Below, one piece after another: positions 34,601-45,449 of a stretch of DNA of 64,000 nucleotides. A program made the position numbers and the translations under genes. The notes under the pieces were generated by a model that searched no databases, was not told the DNA's origin, and saw only the letters and a program-made list of their open reading frames with translations. This stretch comes from Trifolium pratense (Eukaryota > Streptophyta > Magnoliopsida > Fabales > Fabaceae), in contig NC_060065.1 of the NCBI RefSeq assembly GCF_020283565.1, positions 52,440,409 to 52,504,408 on the forward strand. The letters are read 5' to 3'. Position 1 is the first letter of the stretch. Each line of letters opens with the position of its first letter.

Positions 34601-35475
34601 CCCACTCGGCTTGAGAAGGAAGTACGTATTGCAGCTGCTGAGCGTGAGCAGGCTCACATCGATAGGAATATTGCACGCAAGCTTACTCCTGCCGAGCAGC
34701 GTGAGAAGAAGAAAAGGAAGCTGTTTGATGACTCAAATACACCGGATAGACTTGTGGCACTTTACAGGATTAACGACCTCTCTCATCCACAGACTCGCAT
34801 AAAAGTTGATCGTAACGCTCAATATAATGAGTTGACCGGATGTGCTGTGATTTACGATGGTATTAGCGTTGTCGTAGTTGAAGGTAAAAGCAAGACAATT
34901 GAGAGGTATGGAAAACTAATGCTCAGACGTATCAATTGGAGTGAGAAAGAAGAAACCGAAGATTCAAATGATGACAAGCCTGCCAACAAGTGTGTTCTGG
35001 TGTGGCAAGGAAATGTTGCCAAACAAAACTTCAATAAGTTCAGTGTTCATGATTGCATCACTGAAGCAGCTGCTCGGAAAGTGTTCGTGAATGCTGGCGT
35101 TCCTCATTATTGGGACCATGCTGTCAACTATGAAGATGACGATGCTGCTTGAATTGTCGTGTAATGTTTTTGGTCAATATTATTAGCATAGTTAGCCAGG
35201 CTTTTTAAGAGTGATCAGTTATACAATTTGTGTTAAGCAGAGATATTTGAACACAATAAGAAATAAAATAGCTGTTGGTGCTCCTTGTTTCATGTGGTCA
35301 ATGATGTGATGTCTACAACTATTGTAGGTTTGCTAACATCATTTAGTAATTAGTGGTGTAAACTTTTTTCCACTTAGAAAGTGTCCCTTTGATATGATTG
35401 TCTGCGACATCACTTGGTTAAAACTTAAAAGTTTCAGGCCTTTGAGATTTATTGCGATGTTTCAAACTGTAAGAT
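31641..35475 (+). repeat. Segmental duplication, copy 2 (PRP3 unit)
   Basis: This matches copy 1 at a near-constant offset of 13791 bp. Past 35475 the sequence continues (GACTTTCTTTCTCACAGAATTG) as it does in the degenerate minus-strand copy at about 51770, so copy 2 keeps the ancestral 3' flank and is probably the older of the two. Confidence 0.95.
32382..35152 (+). CDS. PRP3: U4/U6 snRNP protein PRP3-like (RDM16 type), copy 2
   Basis: Exons 32382-32591, 32906-33364, 33464-33658, 33761-33921 and 34282-35152 give 631 residues, with the same domains as copy 1. Two amino-acid differences from copy 1 were noticed: Ser instead of Pro in the exon 2 SSxIAG context (about 33082), and Asp instead of Gly near the C-terminus (about 35137). 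Both copies have the same in-frame deletion in exon 2, so it predates the duplication. All splice borders are canonical and there are no stops. Whether either copy makes working spliceosomal protein is open, because the deleted segment is conserved elsewhere. Confidence 0.88.
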
Positions 35476-35777
35476 GACTTTCTTTCTCACAGAATTGTGT
35501 TTTAATATGCTAATATCGTAGTATTGATCCAACTTTTGGTATACAGGTAATCTTCACCTGTCTCGCTAAACGCTGTTTCAGTGAAAACCGGCTGTGGTAA
35601 TGGTATGGGGCTTGAGTGTCACGTTCATGCACACAGTTACTCTCTAACAAAATTAAACTTTTGCACAGAAAAATTGTTATATATTTTATTGCTTGAATAA
35701 GTATATTTGAATATGTTAGTATTTGCTAACAAAAATGCAAGGTAAAAAATAATGGAAAATGCTAAATATTTCTGTTA

Positions 35778-36160
35778 ATGCCGGCCGGGAAAAGGAGTCC
35801 TGTTAATCGCTCTACTCCTGTCTTTTAACAACTCCAGACGAAGAATATCCGGCGGTTTGACAGTCCAAAGGTATGGAAGAGAACCATTAGCAGCCAGAGA
35901 AGCAACTCCTACATGAGCTGCTTTATTACCCTTTCGAGATACCCAGGTAAAACCACATCTAATGAAGGCTTTCTTTTAGAATGAGTATATCATTAATAAT
36001 AGAAGTGATCCGTCCTCTTTCCAATTCCCCTCCCCTCTTTCCACCACAATATGAGAAAAATTCAGGTTATACGCAAGGATATGTGCATCTCTAATAGCTA
36101 AGGCTTCAGCTACCAGAACTGAAGGAGCAACAAACACACGACACGAGCCGATCCTGAAGC
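35778..36160 (-). pseudogene. RNase H-domain (retroelement) fragment
   Basis: The minus strand reads AEALAIRDAHILAYNLNFSH, then a region with a frame change, then CGFTWVSRKGNKAAHVGVAS and LPYLWTVKPPDI. This is the C-terminal half of a plant RNase H-like (RVT_3) domain typical of LINE-derived proteins. No start or upstream RT is present. It lies directly upstream of the GRIK pseudogene. Confidence 0.65.
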
Positions 36161-36252
36161 TTTGAATTTTGTTTCTAGGGTATAAATAATTTCAATTTCT
36201 TCTCGATTGAATTTTGTAATTATACTAGAGATTTATTTATGTTTTATTATAG

Positions 36253-38640
36253 GGTCAGCAGAAAAGTTAGTTGTTAGGAGGATATTTATTTTGGCCATTT
36301 GGGGTGAGTTAGATTGATGCTGATGATGGCAGAATATAGGAGTTTTTCATTTACTAAAATGATTGGCTGCTGGAGTTGTTTTGGGTTGATAAGAAAGCCG
36401 ACACGTAAACCTACTAAGCGCCGCTGCGGCATAAAAAATTTTCTCTCCCAAGGGCGCTATTGACGGATGGAGAAACTGAATGTGATGAGGTATCATATAG
36501 TGGTGACTATACTAGTAATAGTAACACAACCAGTGGAGATTATAGTGAGCCGCAAAATTTACCCAATCGTTCTGAGGATATTTTGAATTTTAGAGCAGAG
36601 AATGGCATGATTTGTAGGCCTTTTCCTGTTAAGGAGACTGACAAACTTATTCGATCAGAGGTAACTATGGGAATCATAGTTTTCTGTTTTTGCTGAGGTT
36701 CTTTCAGTTTTTAGTGGCAATGAAACATCTAAACGAGGTTGAATTGTCAATTGTGTGGATGTATGAATGATTTGAGTTCAATATTGGATAAATGAAATCT
36801 GCACCCTTTGTGTTTTTATTATTATATGGTTTCCAGAGCCTTAGCCAAATTGTGTTAAACTTTGTGTTTTTTATTATTATATGGCAATGAAATCTGCACC
36901 CTTTGTAATTTCTTTCTTTGAAGTCATGATTTATCATGTATGTTAGTCTTGCTGTTGAATCACATGGTTGTTTCTTATTTGTATCGAGGCAAAACTTTTC
37001 AAGTGTATTGGATATCTTTCTGTCATAATCTTTATTTAAATTCTGGCACTCTTTCCGGATGAAAACGGGAACAAGATGTTAAATGAGTATATTCGAGAAT
37101 ATAAGATTGGTTCTGGTAGCTATGGCAAAGTGGTAAGTAAAATGTTTGTGGAATTATACCATCTCTTTTCTCATTGAGCTTACTTTCCTGTGCCCCTTCC
37201 TTCTTATTCATTTTGCAGGCTCTTTACAAAAGTAGCGTTGATGGAAAGCATTATGCAATTAAGGTAAGGGGGATACCTTAGTGTTAGCATTCAAACCACT
37301 TTATGATTTGAAAGTTTTAGTAACAGAGCAGAAGTCACTGTTCCTGACAGTAGGGAAGTGTGACGTAGATAGGTTGTTGGACTAGCTAGTGTGACTGAGC
37401 AATTGCGGACTCTGTTATATTAAGAGATTGGAATTGAATAAACACAAACCAACCAAAGGCTCACTGCAATATTGCTTGTTTGTACTGTTATTATCAAGAT
37501 AAGGACATTGCTGATGATTTATTGACATTAAATCTTTTGAACTGCAGTCCTTTCACAAGTCTCACTTACGGAAGCTTCGAGTTGCTCCATCTGAGACTGC
37601 CATGACTGATGTTCTACGTGAGGTATTTCTTCTAGTATCTTTCTTTGGATAAACATTGAAGTTTCCTCGTTGCATGGTGGCTTATTAATATCTTCAATCA
37701 TAATTGTCTAGAAATGTGTTTTAAGTGTGAATATACCGAATCTGGTCAACAAGTTGCTCATCACCTAGTGGCTACTGCTGCATTTTCCTGTCTAATACAT
37801 GCTAAGATGAGTATATGGAAATTACTACTTTATTTCAGCTCCTAAATGTCAGTGTTGTCAAATATCAGTCATGGCGGATATCGATGGCGGGTTATTAGTT
37901 TTCTGCCATGGCCAATTTTTGTGAATGATGGTGGCGCCACATGTCGGCCGGTATGGTGGGATTTCGGCTCTCCGCCATGGTCCACCATGCACTGTCAACA
38001 ACACTGCTAATTGTCCAATAATGTTGTGGAATCTATTGTCACTTGTTCTTTTTTTACGGTAGCATGCATATAGGTCAGTCTTAGTAAACATAAATCTCGG
38101 CATCTCCTAGATGTCCATTACTGTTCTTATGAAATATATTGTCATTTGGTGTTTTTATTAGACAGTAGCATGGTTATATGTCAGTTCTGGAGGATATGAA
38201 TATCCTTTTGCCAATGCTTTTATATTCCAGTTTAGCAGTTTTATTGCCAAGGTTTTATGATGTAATTGCTTCGTGTTTTGTGCATCATATGATTTATTAC
38301 CTTTGTTAACTCATTTGTTTTAGACATTGTTTAGTGTCCCTGCAGTAGTTTAAAAGGTGCACTTGCTTTATTTTCATTCAGGTACTTATCATGAAAATGC
38401 TGGAACATCCTAATATAGTTAATCTTATCGAGGTGATTGATGACCCAGAGTCAGATGACTTCTACATGGGTACTCATGATTATTTTGCTACATATATGTT
38501 TGAGCCTTAAGTTTGAATATGAATCCTTTTTATGCTATGTTCTCTGCTTAACTGGTAATGTTTACTTGTACTGTACTGGAATACGTGGAAGACAAATGGG
38601 TTTGTGAGGGTTCAGGCTGATAGTGTGCCATAGGTGAAGA
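36253..38640 (+). pseudogene. GRIK/SnAK-type kinase pseudogene, C-terminally truncated
   Basis: Exons read by eye: 36323-36660, 37058-37132, 37219-37263, 37548-37622, 38382-38468 and 38573-38622. They match the N-terminus and kinase N-lobe of geminivirus Rep-interacting (SnRK1-activating) kinases: MIGCWSCFG, ENGMICRPFPVKET, the glycine loop IGSGSYGKV, catalytic Lys in KHYAIKSFHKS, and EHPNIVNLIEVIDDPESDDFYM. The lesions are a frameshift near 36450, an acceptor changed to CCG at 37055-37057, a poor donor after 38468, no AG before 38573, and a stop at about 38618-38620. Kinase subdomains after the hinge are missing; the gene is cut and joined to inverted PRP3 sequence at about 38680. A sister 5' UTR occurs at 63290-64000. 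Confidence 0.85.
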
Positions 38641-38680
38641 AACTACTAGGCAAATGGGTTTGTGAGTCTGGCACACTAGC

Positions 38681-39042
38681 AGACACCACAACAGGTATGG
38701 CATTCCGGTCAGATCGATGATGGCGGAGGTCATCGCGGTCACGTTCGGAATGTCGAACTCTCTTTCGCCTATCGGGGGTGACGTCCATTCTAGAGTTTGG
38801 GAGATACTCTATTCTCTCTCTCTCCCTTTCTATCGTGATGAAGAATTAGGTTTTGAGAATCACTTCAGCTTAGTTTTAGAATCAATAGTATTTATACCAC
38901 ATATCAACATCGGTTTATTCTCAATTTTTTTTTATAAATTTTAAAAATAATTTCTTTAAATCTACTTTGAATCTAATCTAATCTAATCTTCTAATATATT
39001 AAAATTGATTAGTAGCCAATTTGCTAATTTGCCCTTATCTGT
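38681..39042 (-). pseudogene. PRP3 fragment: promoter, exon 1 and start of exon 2, inverted
   Basis: On the minus strand it contains the PRP3 upstream region (GATTAGATTAGATT, down to the 5' leader), the ATG at about 38788-38790 with exon 1 as far as GACCGGAATGCC, and then a jump into exon 2 (GTGGTGTCTGCTAGTGTGCC) that skips the rest of exon 1 and intron 1. The right end meets the LINE at about 39042; the left end meets the kinase pseudogene. Confidence 0.85.
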
Positions 39043-40701
39043 TCTGGCATCAAGTGGTTACGCAACATTGGAAACTCGTCCGTGGGGCTACCATTAACAA
39101 GCACCGATGTTGTGGATGTGCCTACACACTCTTTAAGACCGGGAAGGCCATATGACGCATAACATCATCTAAGTACTCACAATCCACCGAATCATACGCT
39201 TTTTCGAATTTTCGAAATCAACTTTAAATAAAACAAGTTCCTTCCGATATTTGCGGGCATCATCCACCATCTCATTTGCTACCAGAATCCCATCAAGAAT
39301 TTGTTTTTCCTTCACAAATGCTGGCTGAACCTCAAAAACAACACTGCCCACAACATGTCGCAACCTATTTGCAAGTACCTTTGCTAGAATCTTATACAAG
39401 CTGCCCACCAGAGATAGGCCGAAAATCATTCAATTTTTGTGGATTGTCAACCTTCGGTATAAGAGCTATAAACGTAGATTTTATGCCTTTGGTCAGTTTG
39501 CCATTTCGATGAAACTCCGAAAGAAACCTCACGATGTCTCCTTTCAACTCGGACCAGAACTCCTTCAGAAAACCAAAATTAATACCATCTGGTCGGAGAC
39601 TCTTATAGCTATCACAATCCCACACTGCCGCCTTCACTTCGTCGACTGAAAAAGGTTTAACCAGACTCCCCACTTTCGAAGGAGACAAAGTACTAAACTG
39701 AAGTCATCCACCTGTGGTCTATCGACGTGAACTGCCTTGAAATGAGAGGAAAAATGTGAGAAAACTGCTTGGCGGACGGGTTGCACACCCTCCACCCTCT
39801 GACCGTCCACCATAATTAAGGACAAAGCATTTCGTCGTCGGCGACTCGTCAATATAGAATGGAAATACGTAGAATTTGCATCCCCTTCATGAAGCCACAT
39901 AAGTCGTGCCTGCTGCCAACAAATGCTAGTATTCATACGGGTCAACGAGTGAATATCAGATGTGACGGCATAAAGTTCAACGGTGTCGTCCTTAGTCAAC
40001 CCCTGCGCTTCTCCTTTACAATCCAAAGCTGACAACAAAACCTTCAAAGAATCGATCCTTCCCAATACATTCAAAAGTTTCAATTTTTCTTTTAGCACAA
40101 AGCCACCACAACCCTCTACAGATAAGGATTACCATTTACTAATCACAAACTGCTTATAACCAAGTATGTCTTGGCAGCACTTCAACATTCGCAAGGGCCG
40201 GGGACCCCAATTTTCCTCGTCCACTGACAAAGACAAAGAGAAATGGTCAGACAGTCCCCGCAATTGTGCCTGCTGTATACAATTAGGCCAAGTTAAACAT
40301 CATTCCTCTGTGAGCAAAAACCTGTCAAGTCGGCTCATTGAGAGGCCGTCACCCTTATACCAAGTAAAACTACGACCGCACAACGGTAAATCTACCAAGT
40401 CATTATTATCTATAAACTGATTAAAAGAGAGGTAGTCGTGCGACCTCAGTCCTTGACTCACAGAACGTCTCTCCTCGTCGGACCGGACCGCATTAAAATC
40501 CTCGCAAACACACTTTTTTCCCATCCAACTGTTGTAACCTCCCCGTCAACGTGTCCCAAAAGACTACCTTTGCATTGCTCTCACATGGCGCGTAGACATT
40601 AAATAAAAAGAACTCCTCCTGAGATTGTAGAAACCAGCCGTCACCTCCATCCTTTTATCCAACCCACCTAACCCCCTCACATTCCAAGATAGAATCTTCA
40701 T
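39043..40701 (-). pseudogene. LINE ORF2 remnant: endonuclease and partial reverse transcriptase
   Basis: The start MKILSWNVRGLGG at 40701 is the classic beginning of the apurinic-type endonuclease of plant LINEs; CEDFNAVRSDEER and SFTWYKGDGLSMSRLDRFL (40300-40524) continue it. The linker QARLMWLHEGDANSTYFHS and the RT start (FRPIS, SLVGSLYKILAKVLANRLR, VQPAFVKEKQILDGILVANE) lie at 39169-40098. Frame changes occur near 39190 and 39660. Confidence 0.85.
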
Positions 40702-40719
40702 AGTGCATCTCGACATCCC

Positions 40720-40770
40720 TCATCCGTCACCTCCACCCCCCTCTCCCTCCATCGCATTAACCAATTTCTT

Positions 40771-40805
<35 letters not shown>

Positions 40806-42345
40806 ACAACACACTAAACATATTTGCCGAAGCGCCATTAAAATTTACACTTATGGTCTGCCCAATCTCCCTCACATCATCCCTCACCACCTTCTCATCC
40901 CCATGCAACACCACCCAATGTTCCTAGTCCTTATTAACTGCAGCCACAGAAGAACCCGAGCCTGACCTATCCAGACAAACCACCCCTGCAGATTTGTTAG
41001 TTCGGCTCCTGCCACCTCGCTTTCTGACCTTTTTTTCCAGTTTCCTAAGGACCTCTCTGCGATCCTCTTTGACTCTCTCCCAAATACCCTAAATGGAATA
41101 TCTTGTTTTGTAATGTCTTTTTTGGCGAGAAAATAATGCCCGCATCGCAGTGGTTATGATCGTTGAGCCATTCTATGCTCGAAGGCCCAGACAACACAGG
41201 ATGTCCTCCACAAGGGGGACACAATAAATGTCGCTTTCGGCGACTAAGAATAGGGCCACTTTGCTTTGGTTGTTCGGCCGTACCCTCCAAGGGGTAAATC
41301 ATCGGTAACTCATGAGTATTGTGCAAGACTTCATTTTCAGGGGATGTCAGTAAAAGAACATTCTCTGTGTCGCTTATGTGATGTTTGGGAACAGAAACTT
41401 CTCGCTGCAAAGAATGTAGGCTCGCTATCAGCAGCCTTCTGTTCCCCATAAGTTCGTCAACATCCTCAAGCCCCTCAACACGCACTAAGTTATATGCTAA
41501 TTTCTCCACCAACATATCAACATGGTGACTAAGGTCATGGTCGTCGTGGTCTACTGTGTGTTCCGATTTTGACTCTTGCTTATTTTATCTCCCTCACACA
41601 TGCTTATTTTTTCTCCCTCACCCTTGCTTATTTTTTTCTCTCCCGTATCTTCCTCCATAACTCCCAACGTCACCTCCTCCATTCTCCCTCAACCCATTGT
41701 CTTCCCCACCATCATAAGCTTTGTCAAACCGTGCTACTCGCGCCCAAATGCGAAACTGTCCTAAGCTAATGTCATTAATAGCACGCAACAGTTTCGTCAC
41801 ATCCCTAACCTTGGAGTATCGCACAAAACCATATTTTTTATCGTAAACATTACCTTTCCTAGCCAGTCACATTCTCTAATATACCATAGACCTCAAAAGC
41901 TTTTCTCAAATAAAAGCGAGATATGTTCAGGAAAGTTCGTAAAATAAAACGTGACAAACCGCTTAAACCCGGACCTGGCACCTGCAACATCATCCTCAAC
42001 CTGAACCTTGCTCCTATGGTGAACCAATTCCAAATCAGTCTCAGCCAAATATCGCCCTGTCCCGACAGACATGAACCACAAACCCCTTTCACTTAATCTG
42101 TTCATGTCATGAAATTCCCATCGATCATCAAAACCATAACCATAACCAGTTCGTGAGAAATCGCGCACCTGACCCTGTTATGTACCTTTTTGCCGTGAGC
42201 TCCACCGTTGTCCGTCCTGATCTCGATCTTCCTGTCGCAACCCTTTCTGTCGTCGCGGCATCACGTCCTGCCAATCTCCCCAATCCCCCCTAATTTCTGG
42301 CACCCAACCTGGATCCCACCCCACCCAGTTTGTATCACTCATCGG
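40720..42345 (-). pseudogene. LINE ORF1 remnant with RRM domain
   Basis: It starts near MSDTNWVGWDP (about 42340). The RRM core reads FVTFYFTNFPEHIS (about 41930), then FEVYGILENV, then after a shift VRDVTKLLRAINDISLGQFR (about 41810-41740). A long tail follows (41045-41515) and then a Gly run from the poly-C tract. RRM-containing ORF1 proteins bind LINE RNA. Stops at several points make it a pseudogene. Confidence 0.7.
40773..40804. repeat. 32-bp poly-C homopolymer
   Basis: An uninterrupted run of 32 C lies inside LINE ORF1. The complementary G-run could form G-quadruplexes. Assembly length may be unreliable. Confidence 0.95.
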
Positions 42346-42633
42346 AGAAGAAGAACGTAAGCGCTGGCCATTAGATTTATGTCGTTTTTGGTAGAACAAA
42401 AGTTGACCATTTGCAGCATCATAATTCCAGCCTATACTTAATTGGTTTTTCTTTCAATTTAATTAATTTAATTAAAAGTGATATGATAATAATATTATTA
42501 AATTTTATTTTAATAATAGAAATTATGAATTTTTTATAGAATGTCACATCAGCACAATGGTTACTTAGGGCAAAGTTTCCTTTTAAAAGATAAATAAAAG
42601 ATTGAGAGTAGATATATATAATAGAGTAATTTA

Positions 42634-42854
42634 ATTAAGATTTTGCATATTTTTATTTGGTAAACCAAATTATCATCCGCGCGCAACTGCAGAGACTAAT
42701 CCACTCGAGATAATTGAGATCTATTTAAGGAGTTGACATTTTTCAACAAATGTTTCTCCATACGCACCGGTCGGAGATTGAACTCAGGATCAAATAGTTA
42801 AACGACCCAAGTATCTACCACTTGTGTCACATTATGTTGATTAAGATTTTGCAT
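42634..42854 (-). mobile_element. tRNA-derived SINE with target duplication
   Basis: The 15-bp repeat ATTAAGATTTTGCAT flanks 42649-42839. On the minus strand the body has GTGGTAGATACTTGGGTCG (A-box side) and GTTCAATCTCCGACC (B box), a tRNA-like polymerase III promoter. Confidence 0.82.
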
Positions 42855-43079
42855 TTTTAGTGGAATAAAAATACAATTACAACAATTAAATTAAAAAATT
42901 TATTATAAATATTTATGGTAATTTAGTAAATTTGATAGTAATTAACTTTATTATATATTTTTATAATAATTAACTTTATTATATTTTTTTATATGAATTA
43001 AATTTAATCGTCAAAAAACTTTATTATATTATTTGTAAATATTAGTAATTATATTGTTTTATGTTTGATACTTGGACAT

Positions 43080-43240
43080 TAAGGGCAAATTTTCTGTTTG
43101 TGGAGGAACGAAAATGGTCAAAAGATGCTGAATCAATAAAGTCGAAGAGGTATCTCTTTGTTATTTTCGCTTCTAATTACTTGCCCTTTACTTTGTTTCT
43201 TTCAAATTATCTTATTATATCATTTATATGTGCTTTTGCT
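43080..43240 (+). pseudogene. PRP3 exon 3 and intron 3 fragment
   Basis: It contains FLFVEERKWSKDAESIKSK followed by intron 3 sequence up to about 43240. It is joined upstream at 'ATACTTGGACATTAAG', a word that recurs at about 43446, suggesting a filler or template-switch junction. Confidence 0.85.
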
Positions 43241-44385
43241 ATTATTATTTCCAACATAAGTCAGCATAATTTTTCAACATTTTCTCCTACTCTCACGTGC
43301 TTCTCTCTGACATTCAACAACCCACCTCTTTCTAAACCAATAGCATAATGGAAAGAAAAAGAAACATAAAATCAAAGTCATTATCTCTTCTTTTCTTTCT
43401 TCTCCTTCACGTTAAACAACAACAAGGCTAGTTTGGATGGGACCCATACTTGGACATTAAGAGAAATAAAAGTACACTAGTCAGTAAAGTGAAACCAATC
43501 CTTCCCGTCCTTTCCCCCTCTCTCACGTGATCAAACAACAACACAAGAGTCGAGGGACCCATTTATTTATTTATTATAAAGGAAGACCAAGTCCAACCAC
43601 TACTATTCAACTTTCCAACTCATGAAAGGAAATTGGTAGCATAAGCAATCTCTCTCTCTCTCTCACGCCTTCAGCAACAACAACACAAACCCCACACCTT
43701 CATATCTCTCCTCACGCAAAGAACACCAAGATTCCACCATTTTCTTAATCCAAGCTTCCTTTTCATAAACATAAGTGTTGCATGTAACCTCTAGCAAACA
43801 CATGATCTTTGGAAACATTAATAGAAGTTGCAAAAGTTAAGCTTTTTCTCTAGTCATGTTATGGCAAGTTAATCATCAAACCCCCCTCTCTCAAATTAAC
43901 TCATCTAGTCAAGTGATGGAGAAGTAGATATGGAGAGGAGCTACCAATTTTTCAGAATTTAAGGGTAAGATTACAAGACTTTCTTCTTACCCCATTCAAT
44001 GTTCCATTCCCTTTTATTTTAGAAACTCACGAGCTCATCTATTCCAAAATTGGTACTTGCATGCATGATTTTCTTCTCAAATACGAGTCATGCAATGACC
44101 GGAAGAGCATGGCTTCGGCTGGAAGTAGAAGATTGCAGCAAAAGCTGCGTTTTGGAAGCAGAACAGCTCGCCTAGCGAGTGTGGTTCTCGCCCTAGCGAG
44201 ACCAGCAGAAGAACTCTGCTTATGCATACTGCTGTTCTCTCTCATTAAACCACCCTTGATCAATGGTAAGCAAAGATCCTGACCCTTTCCTCGTTCCAGA
44301 ATCGTTCCTTTTCTATTTTATCCTTAGAGCTTCATGAAATCATTTACTTCCATTTTATATGTTCATATGAGATTCCCTGGATGGA
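43241..44385. other. Unassigned insertion between PRP3 fragments
   Basis: A 1.1 kb segment separates PRP3 intron 3 from exon 4 remains. It has (CT)n leader-like sequence (43650-43670), TATA-like TTATTATAAAGG at 43571, and 'CTCGCCTAGCGAG...CTCGCCCTAGCGAG' words at about 44168-44202. It resembles the 5' end of an LTR element but no LTR ends were found. Confidence 0.4.
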
Positions 44386-44935
44386 GAAACAAGCACAACT
44401 AGCAAAGGCAAAAGCTGCTCCAGATATAAATCCGAACTAATAGAAATTACAGAGAGTTGTGATGAAAGAAAAGCTGAAGGATCCAATTCCAGAAGTTGAG
44501 TGGTGGTAAGTTCATGCTTTATTTGGACTACTGGTTAATTTTGCATACAGAATTAGAATTACTAGAAGAGAAGGGTTATTTTTTCTATCCAAGCAGTAAC
44601 AAGAGCTTTTAAATTACTAGCAAAATATTCTGCGGTGTTTAAATTAAATTGTCTTGTTATTTAAATTAAATTACTAGCATAATTATATTGTCTTGTTATT
44701 TAAATTAAACTTAAATACTAAAAAAATTAGTAACAAAACGTGTAGTATGTGTATATTGATAAATCTTCAACTAACTTTTGGAATTTTGTCCGGGACGTGG
44801 CACTTCTGCATTCTGGAAATTATGGTGACATTGGCAACAGAACTGTAGACGGAGATAAACTGAAAAAAAAAAATCACCTTTTATGTGGAGCATGCTTGTC
44901 CCATTGATTCGACTGCTGAGTTTGCCCCACCACCT
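44386..44935 (+). pseudogene. PRP3 exon 4, intron 4 and exon 5 start, degenerate
   Basis: It keeps KQAQLAKAKAAPDINPN-type sequence with a one-base deletion at about 44440 and a small loss after GAGAG, then EWW, intron 4, and exon 5 from GGGACGTGGC (about 44792) with an A-run indel near 44868. It leads into the palindrome. Confidence 0.85.
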
Positions 44936-45300
44936 CATCCCGTCAACTGATTGTATTGAGCATTACGATCAATTTTAATGCGAGTTGATTCTGTATAGTG
45001 ACACAAGTCTATCCGGTATATTTGAGTGTTTGATGATTCAAATACACCGGGTTGACTGGTGTCACATTACAGGATTAAGTTCGCATTAAAGTGTATCGTA
45101 ATGCTCAATATAATGAGTTGACTGATGGAGGTGGTGTAGGGACAAGCACAACAGTCGGTTCAATGGGACGAGCATGCTCCACATAAAGTGATTTTTCCAT
45201 TTTTGGTTAATCTTCGTCTAAAGTTTTGTTATCAATGTCACCATAATGCAGAAGTGCCACGTCCCTGACAAAATTCCAAAAAGTTAGTTGAAGATTTATT
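44759..45300. repeat. 540-bp palindrome built from PRP3 exon 5 pieces
   Basis: The left arm 44759-45024 and right arm 45036-45300 are inverted copies with a spacer of about 11 bp (GTGTTTGATGAT). Each arm is composite: intron 4 end and exon 5 start, fused to an inverted piece of mid exon 5 (ACGATCAATTTTAATGCGAG). Arms match over their whole length with scattered mismatches, small indels and a larger one near 44815. Confidence 0.85.
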
Positions 45301-45380
45301 GTTTTGCTGAACCTTTGGGTTTTGCTTCATCTTTTGAAGCTGAGCTATGTGCTGCAATGAGGGGAGTGGCTTTGGGTTTT
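45301..45380 (+). pseudogene. LINE RNase H start fragment
   Basis: The frame reads PLGFASSFEAELCAAMRGVALGF, the first strand and helix of a plant RNase H (RVT_3) domain. It ends at about 45372. The downstream half of a similar domain occurs separately at 30105. Confidence 0.6.
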
Positions 45381-45449
45381 TCTTCTTTTCTCTTTTTACA
45401 AATTTTATTTTTTTATTAAATAAAAATTAATTATTAAATGGACATCGAT

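Larger units (their letters stand above)
39043..42420 (-). mobile_element. Non-LTR retrotransposon (LINE), decayed and 3'-truncated
   Basis: Reading the minus strand: an ORF1 part with an RNA-recognition-motif domain, a glycine-rich end, then ORF2 with endonuclease and the first part of reverse transcriptase, then an abrupt end next to PRP3 sequence. The RT YxDD core, RNase H and poly-A tail are missing here. Frames are broken by several stops and shifts. This is a plant L1-clade layout. Confidence 0.85.

Noticed and set aside
44039..44282. Overlapping 73-74-codon frames on both strands
   Set aside because: They lie in LTR-like leader sequence with CTCGCCTAGCGAG words; no family match and no conserved start context.
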